Positions 12,639-25,393 of a stretch of 64,000 bases of DNA are shown here, piece by piece (position 1 is the stretch's first letter; each line of letters begins with the position of its first letter). Source of the DNA: Durusdinium trenchii (taxonomy: Eukaryota; Sar; Dinophyceae; Suessiales; Symbiodiniaceae); contig CAXAMN010003113.1 of NCBI GenBank assembly GCA_963970005.1, positions 1,184,950-1,248,949 of the forward strand. Direction: 5' to 3'. Under the pieces are notes generated by a model that saw only the letters and a list, made by a program, of their open reading frames with translations, was not told the DNA's origin and did no database searches. The translations under genes and the position numbers were made by a program.

Positions 12639-13698
12639 TCAGTGCGGATGTCCATCATGATGCGAAAGGAAACACATCGGTCGCAAAAGGAGCCACATCG
12701 GTCCAGGACCAAAGTGTTTGACGACAAAACACGTCTTGGCGTTGCTTTGGTAAGGTGCATATGAGGGTACACACTCATTGCTGTGCGAAATCGGCGCAAT
12801 CCGTTTAATCAAACTGAGCCGTGGGGATAGTGAGCACAACACTCAATTCAAACGTGCCTGTCCAACAAATGAACTAAATAATATATACCATCTATATCAA
12901 GCATGTACAGTAATTAATTCATCACAATTCACCCCACCCATTGGCAAGCTTCGCAGTGTTCAGGATCAGAAAGAATGGTGAGCTTGAAATTTGAAAGCCG
13001 TGTTCTTCACTGCTAAAGCGTCCTTGCAACGCATCTTGCAGGCAAGAACCAACCAAAAAACATCTTGGCGCACTGACAGATTGATTAGGCGGGAATGGAA
13101 TATGCTTGCCAACGTCAAATAGTTTCAAAGCCTTCCTCAGAATCAGGCTTCACATCTATTGGACCACCATCACATCTATATAGGTATTGTTCCCTTTCCT
13201 CTGTGGGACTCTATGTTGTGGCCTTCTTTGAGAAGCACTCTGACTCCATTAGTGAGAGGTCAAGTGGCCCACCACCTTGCCATCGACTGCATAGGAGATA
13301 TGGTCCATCGATCTGGCTGCTGAAGCTGTCTGTCTCTCTCTCTCTCTCTCTGCCATTCCGTCCCGAATTTGTGTATTTCCCGTTTGTGTACCATACTATT
13401 GCACAGCCCTGACGTCCATGCAATTGCTGCAATGCTGGCAAAATTGCATGAACAACAATAAACAAAGGAGACATTGTTCTCTTTTAGCACTGCTGTGATT
13501 CCACCTGCTGCCAAACTACGTACGTCCAGCCACAGAACGCCCTGAGCCAGGCTTGAAGGATTTTGTTAGTTCACCAAGGTATATATAGTGACATACATGA
13601 GCCCTTCCTGGGAAGCTCCACGCGCGTCGCGAGCAAACACCAGCAGCACCGTGTTCCACGAGCCGTGTTGGTCGAACCAAGCCCCGCTTGCCCCTGCC
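12639..13698 (-). CDS. Three coding exons of an unknown gene
   Basis: Candidate exons are 13698-13608 (SGAWFDQHGSWNTVLLVFAR within it; CAG|GA donor), 13072-12984 (RQDVFWLVLACKMRCKDALA; ends CAA|GCTCAC) and 12813-12639 (ends in TGA). Each has a good acceptor and protein-like composition, but phases do not join directly, so further short exons are missing or the exons belong to more than one gene. No domain recognised. Confidence 0.35.
13331..13352. repeat. (CT)n microsatellite
   Basis: Short CT dinucleotide run within a non-coding stretch; the flanks are not repetitive. Confidence 0.6.
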
Positions 13699-14499
13699 CT
13701 GGGAATGAAATACATTCTTCCTCTGGTGTGTACTGTAGCAAAAGTTTCAGGAATGTCTAGTGAAGTGTCTTTTGGATATTTCTACACGTTTCTTTTAATT
13801 TTGTCATGATATTGCATATTGTGACTGATTGTGGCATTCTGGATCATGTTCCAAGCCAATTATTGATAAGAATGAATCCCGTCCTGTCCCCCTGTCAGTA
13901 CGACGGGCCTCTCCACCGCATATTCATGGAAATCGCTGCTATAACCTTCAGTCAGTTGCGTCATGTGCAGGGTTCTCACCCTCTCAACGTTCTGGGGTGG
14001 TCGGGCTCATGAAACTCCAAAATGTCGATTGACAACTCAAGTTCGAGCCTAAGCCTCATCCAAATGCCCAAACCATCTAATTGCAATAAAGATTCAAAAG
14101 AGTCTTGAGATCGCATGTTTGTATGCCAGTTTGGAGTGAAATCCTTCAGCCCAAGTCATCCATGGTGGAGCTTTCAAGCCAAACAAGCCAAACTTAAGAA
14201 CCCGGCTTCGGATGCGGCGGGAGGAGGCAGCCGACTTGTGGTAGGTGTCGAACTTTGCGCACCGTTGTTGCGGCCAACTGGACATCCAGTGATATGTGTT
14301 GTAAACCTTAGTTTTTTGAAAGAAAGAAAGTGTTGGTAGCAACGTGAAGGTAGATGCAGCCTTGCTATATAATATATATATAATACAGAATATGCAATCA
14401 GGCTGCATCTACATTATATCAAAGTCCTTGCTATCTCTAAATATATAAATATACTTAACTATAAAATATAATACATTTGATTGATTGAAGGAATAGCTC

Positions 14500-15045
14500 T
14501 AGCTGGGGTCAACTGCACACTACAGTCCGAACGGGTCTTGTTCGCGTGTTGATCAAGGCTTTCCCAAAAAGACCTAAGAAGCTCCAAATCAATTGCGGGA
14601 AGCACAATTCGCAAATTACTTTGCATGAAATATGCAAAACATAACAACATATTACATATATAGCTGCTAGGAGTTCCACCAAACGCCGGTGTTCGAAATC
14701 GTCAATGCCCGCGGCATGTTGCAAGGCCTTCTCTTACCAAACCGTTCTATCCTCACCGCTTGCGGGCCATCCATCTGCCGATCACTTGCCCACCTACTCA
14801 AGCCCAAGAATCACGGTACCCTTACAGGAAAGCTTGTGCACCAACCCCACTTGCGACCATGTCTCTGTTCCATCACCGCTGACCATCTCAGTGATATCCA
14901 TCTCCCCTTCATCCAGGCACTGGTCCTGTTGAGATCATGATCAATAAGCAGTCTTGGAACATCGATTTGGCCATCAAGCAGTGGCAACTGAGGTGTCGGA
15001 CAGAATAGCCGTTCTCCGGCAACATCCAATGAGCCGGCCAAACTC
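14500..15045 (-). CDS. Unknown gene, four candidate exons
   Basis: Exon 15045-14989 (19 codons, EFGRLIGCCRRTAILSDTS) joins in phase 0 to 14925-14826, which is acidic (DQCLDEGEMDITEMVSGDG) and ends at a strong GTAAGG donor. Further likely exons are near 14735-14663 (KALQHAAGIDDFEHRRLVEL) and 14620-14510 (IVLPAIDLELLRSFWESLDQ). The first join is phase-consistent; the later ones are not resolved. No family recognised. Confidence 0.4.
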
Positions 15046-15189
15046 CTGGATCAAATCACAAATTTCAGCTTGGCTTTGTCCAAAACATGCAAGGCTGCCT
15101 TGGAAAAAGACTATTTACTAAGAAAGACTTGTTACGGTAGGAAATGCTGGCTACTGGCAAGGCCCAAACACCCTGATTTGCACTGTATA

Positions 15190-16429
15190 TCAATGAAATT
15201 CCTCTAAGACTCTATGCAAGGCACACTTTTGGTTGCATTGGTTGGATCCCTCCTTTCGTGTTGAGCAGCAGCTTGGCGCGGACACACAGGCGGAAGGGGG
15301 CTGGCTGAGCTGACCAAGAAACGCGGTCCTGGAGGGAAAGGCCATGGAGGAAAAAGAAACAGTTTTAACATGTACCTTGGGCATACATCTCTCTCTCTCT
15401 ATGTATATATCCCATTAACAGGGCCCGGTCAGGCCCGGAGGATGATGATGGTTAGTAAAGGCATCCAAATAGTCAGCATCTTTGACCAACTGTTTCTGGT
15501 AATGGGGCAAGGGAACTGGCACCATCCACCATCATACATCCAAACTTGCAAATCACCATGTGTCATTTACACACCACCTATAAAGATACAGTAAATGATT
15601 AATGCACATATGTATTGAATGAATGAGTGGGGGAAAGAACGTTAAACACCTTGTCTGTTTAAGGATCCAGCCTTCAGCATTGGACATGCTGAAATATCTC
15701 ATCAATAGAGGTATGCTCAATCAACACTATAATATGTTAGCCGCCCTTTTTTTCCAGTTACACCATGTTACACCGACGTCCTTGGTTGTGACGGCAGCCG
15801 AAAAATACCTGCACGCGGTTGAAGGACACGACAGCGAGGAATGAGATCAAATCAAACAAGAAAAATAGATCGTTGACACCCTGCGTGGTTCTCCACTCGT
15901 GCGATCGGACAAAACTCCTGGAGCCGTTCTCAAGCAGTCAACATCTGTCAAGCAGTGAAACCTCCGACCAGTCCTTTCAATAACAAATCATGAAAAAGGT
16001 CAACATTGTCTAATGCACTCTTCCAGTGAAGGGTCCCACTTTCCTTGCCAAGCGTGTCTTTGTGCCTGATGCTTCGAAGCCTTGCCTCAACGTGTTTAAC
16101 CCTTTTGGGAGGTCATGACGGTCATGGGGTGTATGTGCAAGCAGGACATGACAACCCCATGATCGCAGGCTGAGCTGGAAGAAACCACGTCAACCACCAG
16201 GTGAGTCTGAGCTGTCTGATCCTGACTCCATCCGCTACACCAAGCAACGCCTGCTGCTGTCGGAGGGGTCCCGGTCGGACTGCAAGCGCAGAAGGCCACC
16301 ATCCACCCGGACGTTCTCCGCACGGCACATGGCGGAGCGACAGGCCGTGATGTTCAAGCCTGCAGTGGGAGCAAACAGATCCACTGGAAGGTCTGTGGAC
16401 CTGGAAACCGCTCTTACGTAGCAGCACAT
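15190..16429 (-). CDS. Small three-exon protein, about 135 aa
   Basis: Exons 16429-16251, 15917-15809 and 15309-15190 join with consistent phase: the first by a GC-AG intron (AGCAG|GCGTTG), the second by GT-AG. The start ATG at 16429 gives MCCYVRAVSR; an upstream in-frame GTG also exists. The middle exon holds a hydrophobic segment after DLFFLFDL (about 20 residues), a possible membrane helix, and the C-terminal exon is Cys/Ser-rich before TGA at 15190. The DLFFLFDL stretch loosely resembles the S3 region of ion-transport proteins, but the product is far too short for a channel, so no function is assigned. Confidence 0.4.
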
Positions 16430-16779
16430 AGGTAGCAACACATACCCAACCCTTGTGCCTCACAAATGCCCCTGCTTCAAACAGCCCGGGTACTGTAAGT
16501 TGGGAATTTGGGGGTTGGCTCGGGAGATTCTTTTGAGGTCAAGTCTCAAAACACCAGAGCCCCCCACACGTGTACGCGCTCGCTTGCACACGATCGCTCA
16601 TGCTGATCACAAGGGTCGCCCGCGTTCCACTGTCGTTGCTGCTTCTGTCGCCCGCTTCCCACGGTTGTCCCAGCAGTTTGACACTATCGAGATGTTCAGC
16701 ACAAACGGGTATAAAAAGGCAAAGTCATTGCGAGTACTTATTGTATCGTATTAGCAAAGTATACTGTCAGATTCTTATT

Positions 16780-16900
16780 TTTCCTGCTTGCTTGTCTTCT
16801 TCTTCTTGTTGTGCATTCTTCTTCTTCTGCTTTGTTTTTCTTTTTCTTGTCTTGCTTCTTCTTTTCCCTGCTCTCTGCTAGTTTATTTTTCCTGCTTGCT
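16780..16900. repeat. Pyrimidine-rich low-complexity tract
   Basis: TTCTT/CTTCTT-rich run on the plus strand with no regular period. The region from here to about 18,250 shows no gene that I can support. Confidence 0.5.
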
Positions 16901-18299
16901 CATCCTGTTATGAAGAAATCTAGCGCCAATCTAGCGCTGCCTTGCTGTATCACCATTGTCTGCTGGGGGCCCGCTTCCAAACGAAGACTTAAAAACACAT
17001 CTCCAATGGTCCAACCTTAAAAGTTTACGTTTATTTATATGTTTTTGAGTAGGGCTTTATCTATTTAAAATAACTCCTGCATCGCATGAGTTTTTGGCCA
17101 CCCGTCTCGCCACAAAGGCCCAACCTGCCTGCCACAGGAAGATCAATGCCACGATACCCTCCCTGGCCTCAAGTGGTGCCGAAGGGAGGCTCAGCCAGGC
17201 TCAGTTGGTACACAGCGACATGATGCATTAGCCTAATGAAAGCATGGTTTCAAAGCGTTTGGATCAAACAACCACTGTAATTTTGGAGTATGGAGAGAAC
17301 TTGTTTGTTTTGATGGTTTGAAGGGTGGCACGCCGGGGGCCCAAGTCTGCCCAGTGGCTAGTGACGATCTGCCAAAATGACCTCAAGCTCGATCTGCCCG
17401 ACTGAAGCGTGTCGCAAACGAACATATATAATGAGCACATGATAGCCGCATGATATATAGAAGCGCCAAACATATCAAAGCTGTCGCAGGATTTGATTAT
17501 TGACCTGAATGTCCTGGAACACTTCGGTGAAACAGGCAGTGTTCTTTTTAAGGGCAGTCTAGAACAAGCACGGTGACACGGCATAAGCATTGTGAAGTAT
17601 GGTGCCAAATGTGATCATGATGAAACTTCGTGGAACTCCAATGCTTAGTGAACTGACTGTAGTGGATCAGTGCTGCAAAGAGGGAAAGAACTGTTTCAAC
17701 TGAAATGCATTCGCAACTCGCAACCAAAGTAAATCAAGGTCAAAAAAAACAACGTTCAGATCCTCTAGGATAATTATAGATTTGTATAGGCATACGGTGA
17801 AAATACATCACTGCTACATCAAACACATAGTGGCATCGTGTCAAAAGCAGTGTTTTTTTTTTGTGTTTGTTTCGCAATGTGCAAACAGCAAACATGCACA
17901 GGTGGTATGTGAAGCCAGTTATGGCAAACGTCAAAACATCTTTGAGCCTCAATGTGCCTCAATCAAAGGGTGTACTACTTACAAATCATCGAAATCACTC
18001 ATATGGTTGCGAACGGAGTCATATCTCGGCCAAGTTCACTCAGTGCCAAGTGGCGGGTCCAAGTGGTCACCTTCAAAGTCATCAGACCATTCCAAAGTCC
18101 AAGCCCCTGTGTCCTTAGATGAGGGAGGAACAACTTAAGGTGGCTTCGGAGCTATAGTGGAGCTATAATGTACTACTAGTATAGTCAAAGTAATCAGATT
18201 CAACAAATGCTACAAATCACCCAATAAATAAAAGAAATCATTCGGACACTCCCTCCCTAATTCCCTGTTCGACTTGCTAGAAGATTGCTTCCGGAAGAA

Positions 18300-18620
18300 T
18301 CAGCACGGGCCCTTGTCAGGTGGGTTGAGAAGCACTCTCGAAGCAAGCGGAAGTCAAACTCGCTGCAAACCTGCCATCCTCGCCCAACGCGGCACCTTTT
18401 TCGAAGCACTGGCTGCTTCAAAGCTTGAACTCACGGGTCCACTCAGGACACGACACAATGGGAGTCCACCTGCACTTCCTCAAACGAGCGGCACGTGTGA
18501 CGGGCAAAGGCGCGACCGACAGCTCACACCAGATCCACTTGACATGGCCATGGAGAAAGGGCAACACGAGGCGATGCCTCGTGAAGAATGTTACTTTCCA
18601 TGCCAAAACATGCCAAAACT
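18300..18620 (-). CDS. Possible coding exons, unknown
   Basis: The minus strand carries two protein-like stretches (WQVCSEFDFRLLRECFSTHL near 18,390-18,310 and a basic stretch near 18,560-18,440). The opposite strand is also open here, so the assignment is weak. No domain seen. Confidence 0.2.
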
Positions 18621-20501
18621 AAAACCCTTGTTGGAAATGAGGTTCCCTCGTGGAACATCTTGCAGGGATGATTAAAACTTGACCCCTTGGCCACTCATGC
18701 CACTCATCCTAACAAAGCAGCAAATGATGTGAAGCTCACCACCAAATGATGTGATTCGATGCTGGGAACCTGATGTTTCTCTGATCAGGTATTCAAGGAC
18801 TTGCAAGGCTGGAGAAACAAAGGGCCTTACTGGCCGAACCTTCGAAGGAGAGGGATCTGGGTACTTGCGCGTAGAATACGTGATTCTTTGTTCAAGGACA
18901 AATAGTCTGCCAAAAAGTTGAACATGACCCCACCGAAAGTCATCAAAGCATTTATATGTGTTCTTCAGTTTTGAGCTGCAGCCCCAGTATTTATAAAGAG
19001 CAGGAGGACCTGTAAATTGATGGTCTTTTTGCACCTCCAGTTGAACTGCGATAGAAATCCATAGAAACGGCTTGAGTTCCGTTCAGTTCCTTTATGTACT
19101 ATCAGCATCTATCAGCATCCGCCATCCGGTTGCGTTCACTAGCAGCTAGCAAATCCAATAAAGGGGCTTTCGCATGGACAAACCATTCCCATACTCCGCT
19201 TCCTGCCTCCTGTGTCCTAACCCTGCGATTAAAAAGTCCAACGGTGTCTATCTGAGTGAACCCAAAGAAAACCAAGTACCTAAACTATACATCAGTTACA
19301 TCTCAAAACTGGAATCGATAAAGTATCTTGTTTGAGCAGTTCTGCTGGGTCTCTTGGGCCTGATTGGTGCCCTGCTGCCCGGCGGCTTCCTGCTCTGCCA
19401 GGCGATTTTTCAGTGTGCCCGGCGGCCGGCGCGGAGCCCAGCGACAGGTGAGGCCACGGTGGCAGCCCCTGATCGGCTCTAAAGCTCCCTGCACGGATGA
19501 GGAAAAAACGCCGCAAAGTGGTGGTTCATGTGGACTCTTTATTCCACCATGATTTCACCGCCTGATGAATAGGTGGCACATGGTTTTACAATCCAATTGG
19601 AGGAGGTTTTATTGATCAACGGTCTACCTTAGGACGGTGTGACGATCCTTCACGACCGTGACATACCATGACCCTGGCTCATGATCCCACATGGCACTGC
19701 ACGTGACTTCCACGCCTCCAAGCCCAGACTGGAGACCATCCGCTTCAGCATGGCATAGCTAGAGTTGGCACCTGTACCATTGGCCTCAGAATGCATCAAC
19801 TCTCCTCTCCTGGGTGATGTCAACTGTTCCAGAAACCCAACCTATGGACCATAGCCGATTGGGCCAAATGCGTCCCGAGGCAATGAACATTTCGCAGGCC
19901 AGATTGGCCCAGTGCAAGCTGGGTAAATACAATCAAGCACCACAAACTCATCCAAGTGTCATCAAATAATAACGGCCCCGCCTCATATGACCCATAGTAC
20001 TCATACACCCTAACAAAGGATGCAAACCCTGGCCTTGTTGGCTTTCATCAGCGTGTGCAAGTGCCCGGGCCTAGGTCAACAAACCGCGCAATTGGCAGGA
20101 ACCTAGCTTCACTGAAACATCTACAGGACCAAAGGGTCACCCCGTCACCCCCCCTAAACAACATCACTTCGACAGAAGCTTGCATCACTTCAAGTGAAGT
20201 TACCAAAAACTTGTGTAATTGGTTTCCCCTCTGCACCTCCCCGTTCGACTCAACGGACACCGGTGCTCTTTGTTTTCTCGCTNNNNNNNNNNCAGCCATG
20301 GAAGGCTGACCCATCAGCCTGCTGCTGACAAACGCCGTCCCCATCCAGAGGAACAGCAGTAGGCTAGCCTACCAGGGGTCGGACCATCGCATCTGCCCCT
20401 TCCTCGTTTTCGCAATCGGATCAGAAGATGGACACCTTGATCGTTCGCAAACAATGGCTTCGCTGCAAACTTCCTTACTGGCATCAAGCTGTGCAGGATG
20501 G

Positions 20502-21225
20502 TCAGAGGGAGGTCCTCAAACTCAGCGTGGATTCGTTAAACTCTCTCGGGACCCACTGCAATGACAACGCTGCACCGACACTGTCCAGTTGCACCGCGAG
20601 CTCCATCAAAACGTTCAAGGGGTAACTTGTAGACATATATTTGTCTACTACAAACTTGTTTCCTTGGTTGTCTGTCGCCCCCTGGATCTGTACCAGTCCA
20701 ACACACCCGCGCCAAGGCGCGTCGGGGCCAAACAAACAAATTGCGCATAACGCTGCAGCAAGTTCCAATGCGGCTATGCATCTGAAAGCCTCCCCTTTCG
20801 CAAAGCGCCTCGGGTCAACCTGATGCTAAACCATCTGGCCAGGGGTGGTGGGGTTTTGTTGTAGCTCTCCCATCCACCGACCACTACCCAGTCGCCCTGC
20901 GCTTTGGGACCTATCCGGAAGACATCGCTGACTGTGTGTGGCAGAGCCCTTGCTAGGATCATAGGTGCACGCTTCACTTCCCCCATGAAGAAACGCTGTA
21001 ACAATCTGATTCCAGCTGGCATCTTCACCACAGCATCTGCTGGCAATTTTGCTACCCAGGCAAAGAGCGGTCCAAGAAACGGTCGCGCATGCGGCAGTGC
21101 GCCGGCAGCATATGAAAATCTACCCAGCGCTGATCGCATCCGCACGCTGCTCACTTTCCCTGCCTCCAGACAGCCAATGATCCACCTGATCAACCACTCC
21201 ACCCTATACATCCAGCTGATAGCCA
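20502..21225 (-). pseudogene. Connection segment and RNase H of retroelement
   Basis: 21,225-20,774 carries the conserved GRFSYAAGALPHARPFLGPL stretch linking RT and RNase H. 20,768-20,502, in another frame, reads ATDNQGNKFVVDKYMSTSYP and later LQWVPREFN, the TDN and WVPR blocks of this RNase H type. A frameshift separates the two. Confidence 0.7.
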
Positions 21226-22140
21226 ATCCAGACCAGCTTCACACCGCCCGCAACTTTCTTCCAGCTGAGAGGAACCTCCAGCAGCTCTAACACATAGAGC
21301 CAGAACAGCTGCTTCTGCCAAAAGTTTTCCCCATGCGCCAGAAGTAATCCATCATCAGCAAAAAGCAAATGAAACAACGCGGCCGCTTCGTGCAATAGGT
21401 AATGACCCAGCCTGACCACTGCCGCCGCCACACGCTGCCAATGATATTGCCGCTGAGGCTAGCCCGAACGCTCCCACTGTATGCAGGTAGATGACATCAG
21501 GATTGTCTAAAGAAAACGCCTGATATCCCCAATCTTGTCGCCGCACCGGCACCAGTTTGTGCGCATGGGCAACATCTATTTGAGCGCAAACCGAGGACCT
21601 GGACAGTGTTCTTGGCCGTCCCGCATTTCTCGCAACACAGCTTCAAGGTCATCAATTGTTGGAAACCTTAACCTGTCTTGCACTCTGATGCGATTGTTCA
21701 CTTCAACCTTATGCGTCGCATCGTGGATAATCCTCACAGCAGCAGATCCCACTTCCTTGGGCACAGCTCCCACGGACGCGACTGCCAGGTGACTTCCAAA
21801 TTTCTGCTCTGCTTCCTTGCGACTCATGGCCACCACGGCGCCTCGCTCAAGTTCTTCATTTATCTGACGCTTGATGTCTGCCATGTTCTCTTGCGCTGAT
21901 TTGTAGTTTTCACAGGTGACGCTCTCGAACTCCTTCTCGATGTATGGCAGAGACCACTTTGTCTTTTGCTCAAAGACTTTGAAAACCCTTGCTAAAGCTG
22001 TGTCGATACCGAGGCGCACGCCTTCTGCTGCATGCATCCAGAAAGGCGCAATCCGGATCTTCGGCCAGTTGCAGAAAGGCATGCAGGGGGCGATAGTCGA
22101 TCTCAGTTGAGCGATCGCCTTCCTGCCTGCATGGGTTCAC
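21204..22140 (-). pseudogene. Reverse transcriptase domain, frameshifted
   Basis: Fragments in three frames: 22,140-22,060 (RPLHAFLQLAEDPDCAFLDA), 22,050-21,576 (SHLAVASVGAVPKEVGSAAV and RIIHDATHKVEVNNRIRVQD), 21,572-21,440 (WGYQAFSLDN) and 21,431-21,204 with the catalytic box LLFADDGLLLAHG. The two catalytic aspartates of the [YF]xDD motif are kept. Frame breaks mean that the enzyme is not made. Confidence 0.75.
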
Positions 22141-22554
22141 ACCTGGCTCTTTCAACTTTGCATCTATCAATTCTCGCTCTGCCCGCATATGCTCAAGCCC
22201 AAAGGGAGATTCTGCAGCATTGCCCCCAGCCAGCTGCCAAAATGCTGCCCGCGCGTCTGTTGCACGCAGCCAGCGCAGAAAATTTCACTTGCAAGCGTAT
22301 TTTGTTGAAACCGATTGATTCTGGATACTCTTTTCCAGCGCCCACCTGCCTGGAGAACAAAGTCCTCCACCATCACGCAAAGGCCTGTACTTTCCTTTGT
22401 ATGAAATTTGCATTGGTGCTCCATGCCCCCAGAATCCAGCCACTTCAAAGTTGCCACCTTCCTGTTCAGCAGCACCACTTTCCTGCTCAGCAGCCCTTTG
22501 CAGCACGTCGCCCCCACTGAAAGGCTGCGGGGCTGCCGGAAGCACAGGATCTCG

Positions 22555-22860
22555 TCACTCCCCAGCGCGATCCTCCATTCCAGCGCGCTTGTGCTTGCAC
22601 TGGTGGTAGGCGTGCTTGCCAAAGCAACGCTGGCAAATGTGAGCAAACTTGCACCCATTCGTTTTGCAGCCTCCGATCTTGTTGAACTTGAAGCAATTGC
22701 GCGTCCCGTCCGGCCTAGCCACAGCTTTGCCCCACTGCCGACCCCAAGCTCCCAACTGCGAACCTTTGCCCTTGCCCTCGCCTTTGCCACTGACATCGCC
22801 AGCAGCTGTCTCAAACTTGCCCAAGCTAAAAGGACTCACAAAATGAGTGGTCAAGGCCTC
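22555..22860 (-). pseudogene. CCCH zinc-finger (gag-like) part of retroelement
   Basis: The reading contains CFKFNKIGGCKTNGCKFAH, a C-x8-C-x4-C-x3-H finger, followed by a second Cys/His-rich segment (CQRCFGKHAYHQCKHK). CCCH fingers bind RNA, which fits a nucleic-acid-binding role in the element. The frame is lost on the 3' side before the RT. Confidence 0.7.
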
Positions 22861-23464
22861 AGCAGTAGCCAAACACGGCGCTTCCCCATCTCGCACACAC
22901 CTGCAGAACCAAGCGCCATGTAGGAGTGCGCCCGTCGGCGGATGTGAGACCAGCCACAGAGCTGCCGAGCACAAAGTCTGAGAGCTTCCGGAAGGCCTCG
23001 ACCGAGGAATCCGGCAGCCAAGTTCTAGTGGAATGCCGCGACTTGACAAAGTCCCATGCCAGGCCCAGCCGCCTGTGCCGCAATCGCAGCGCCTCAGGCC
23101 TGGAAGGCACCGTCACGGACTTCCCGGGCGAATCCGCAATGTGGCTGTTGCCGGATCAATGACTGCATTGTACGCCTCTGTCTGGCGTCTTCAATTGAGT
23201 GACTTCCCGAAGGTCTTCAGCCACCGGAGCGCCATCCTCAACCTGCTCGAGCTTTGCCGCTACCAGCGACTTGCCAAAGCCCAACCAGAATCCCCTGGTG
23301 AAGGCAACAATCCAGTTGCCGTTGCTAACCTGGTCAGATACATGATTTTTCACCCTTGGTTTCTTATTTAAAAGTAAAACAGAAATAACAGAAACCGTTA
23401 TGGGGAAGACCTACCAAGACCAGTCCCCCACTTGAACGCTCTCAGATCCCCTAGCTGCTAGCTG

Positions 23465-23980
23465 CTAGCTTGCCCGTTGGGCAATTCCCGTGACACTGCG
23501 TGTCGTCACGGTGACGTCGCGTGCTGTGCTTGTGCCGGGCTTCTTGGAGGCTTCCCACAGCAAACGGCTTTCCAGACCTTGGAGATGGCGCTCCCGGTAG
23601 ATCCGGCTGAGAAAAACCAGGACCGAAAACGGAGATCGGTCATGCCGGTTTTGGGTCAACGGTTGAACCTCCTGGGAATAGGTTCGAACCTGCTGGAATT
23701 GTGTCGGAGTGATACTCCGGTGCAACGTTGGGCAATGGACCTGAAGAAACGTCCAAGCGTCTACCATCGTCAAGAAAGTCGGGCATTTGCAAGTAGGGAT
23801 CCTGGGACCATAATACGTGCAAGGAACCGAACTGACGACAATCAGCAAAGCAAGCAACGACTAGCCTTTGTGTTAAGTGTCGTGCGTGCGGGTAAAGAAA
23901 ATCGGTGCACGTTGATGAAGGTCATCCCCACAGGTTTAGGCTGCAAACAAAAGCCAAGGTCTCGAGCAACAACTCAGTGA
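23465..23980 (+). CDS. 167-codon ORF beside the retroelement, doubtful
   Basis: An uninterrupted plus-strand ORF (MGNSRDTACRHG start) of 167 codons lies immediately outside the 5' end of the retroelement relic. All three minus frames are partly open too, and one of them carries another protein-like stretch, so I cannot decide the strand. No domain recognised. It may be unannotated element sequence. Confidence 0.2.
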   Translation, partial: LACPLGNSRDTACRHGDVACCACAGLLGGFPQQTAFQTLEMALPVDPAEKNQDRKRRSVMPVLGQRLNLLGIGSNLLELCRSDTPVQRWAMDLKKRPSVYHRQESRAFASRDPGTIIRARNRTDDNQQSKQRLAFVLSVVRAGKENRCTLMKVIPTGLGCKQKPRSRATTQ

Positions 23981-24428
23981 TCAAACTAACATCAAAATAA
24001 ACACCTATGTGGTCCGGTGGTTCTTAGTTCACAAATGTTCACAGTTACAGCTCCCACACATATTTTGCCAAGAATCAAATGTCACGGTCACTTGCCGCAG
24101 CTCCTTTCCTTGGTTCTCTTCTTTGTGAAACATTCGAAACAACTCGAAGTTGCTGTTTATATTATTGTTGATTGCTTCGTCCCTTTGTCCACGTTGTTTC
24201 GAACACCATTTAACTCGTGTAGGGTGTATTCATTCAAACTTGGGACTCCGGATGCTCCGTATTGTTTGGCTGCATTTTGCACTTTAGACTTTCATTTGCA
24301 CTGTACTAAAATATTCGATATCAATATCTTTCTGCGAGGCTTGTGCTGCGTCCGTCAGCAAAACACTTACATAATACACATGCACCTTTGCCGACTTCCT
24401 ATTCCCCGTTTCATTGTTTTGGCTACTG

Positions 24429-24538
24429 TGAGCAAGGGACGCTACTAGGAGCAAAGGGCATCGCTGCTAGGAGCAAGGACGCTACCAGGGGCTCCTAGCC
24501 TTACTACTAGGAGCAAGGACGCTACTAGGAGCTTTTGC
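24429..24538. repeat. CTACTAGGAGCAAG-type dispersed repeat, copy 2
   Basis: Tandem GCTACTAGGAGCAAGG words, five or so diverged units. Same family as the copies at 7.3 and 45.1 kb, with GAGCAAG in place of AACAAG. Confidence 0.6.
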
Positions 24539-24649
24539 AACACACCATGGCAATCCGGATGAAACAACTTATGTCAAACTATAAGTCCCCGACAGCCGTG
24601 GTGCCAAACATGAGTTTGACACAAAAACAGGGTTTTGACACACACGCAC

Positions 24650-24800
24650 ACAAGGCCGAACATTGGACGAATAGCATGGGACCAACAAAACCGCAGATTC
24701 TTTCCGCAGCAAAATCCTGAAGTATGGGGTCCACCAGCTTCTGGCCAACATGACATAAATGGAGCACCGCATTTGTAATGTGTTTGTCAGCTGTCCTGCG
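24650..24800 (-). CDS. Coding exon, unknown gene
   Basis: The minus strand is open with strongly protein-like composition (AVLHLCHVGQKLVDPILQDF, then GFVGPMLFVQ). Splice borders uncertain. No family recognised. Confidence 0.35.
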
Positions 24801-25393
24801 TCTCCCAGGATGTGTCCTTTTGAACTCTTTTGGCGTGAGTAGCTGTACGGTGGAGCATGAACATTAATAACCAAGAGGATCTGTGATATCTGTGGCTCTG
24901 TAATTCAACCGTAAAAAAAAAAGAACAACCTTGCTGCTTGTGCTGCTCCCCTCCAGACTTCATGCCTCATGCCATCCATGAAATCCCAAAGCCATTCTCA
25001 GAACTTTGACCAATCACCTAGACTTGGTCTCCATCCCATGAATCATTCCGCCCGCTTGTGGATGACGCCCAAGTCGCTCAAATTATGAGTCGCCAACTTC
25101 GACAAACTTGGGCACAGGTCGTCAGACCCCGGTTCCTGAGATCCATCCGCGTCGGAAGTTGAAAGCCTTTCGGGTCGAATGCATTCGCCCATGAAATAGT
25201 ACGGCAACCCACCGGTAGGTTTGAGAGAATACTTTATATGGTCTAATTACAAGCAATATGACTCTTCCATGCATTTGCTTCACTCTGGCGGGGTCTGAGT
25301 GTTTGTGCTTGGGATGCGCTCGCTCCTGAGTGAGTAGCGCCCAAATTGTTCAGCGTTTCCGCACCGGTGAGCTATAGGTCTTCACCTGGAGCA

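Larger units (their letters stand above)
20430..23360 (-). mobile_element. Degenerate RT/RNase H retroelement with CCCH finger
   Basis: A minus-strand retroelement relic. Order 5' to 3': a gag-like N-terminal region (about 23,350-22,860), a CCCH zinc finger (about 22,700-22,600), a linker, reverse transcriptase (22,140-21,210), a connection segment (21,225-20,775) and RNase H (20,768-20,502). At least four frame changes (near 22,060, 21,575, 21,430 and 21,226) and stops break it, so it cannot encode a single product. RT/RNase H arrangement and motif spelling resemble elements I associate with dinoflagellate genomes (DIRS- or Ngaro-like by RNase H type, uncertain). No long terminal repeat, target-site duplication or tyrosine recombinase could be identified. 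A 10-N gap at 20,283-20,292 lies close to its 3' side. Confidence 0.75.

Noticed and set aside
17264..17608. 114-codon minus ORF
   Set aside because: Composition is only weakly protein-like, with no acceptor or donor consistent with neighbouring exons and no family similarity.
23156..23353. Separate host gene upstream of the CCCH finger
   Set aside because: Position and orientation fit the N-terminal gag-like part of the retroelement better than an independent gene.
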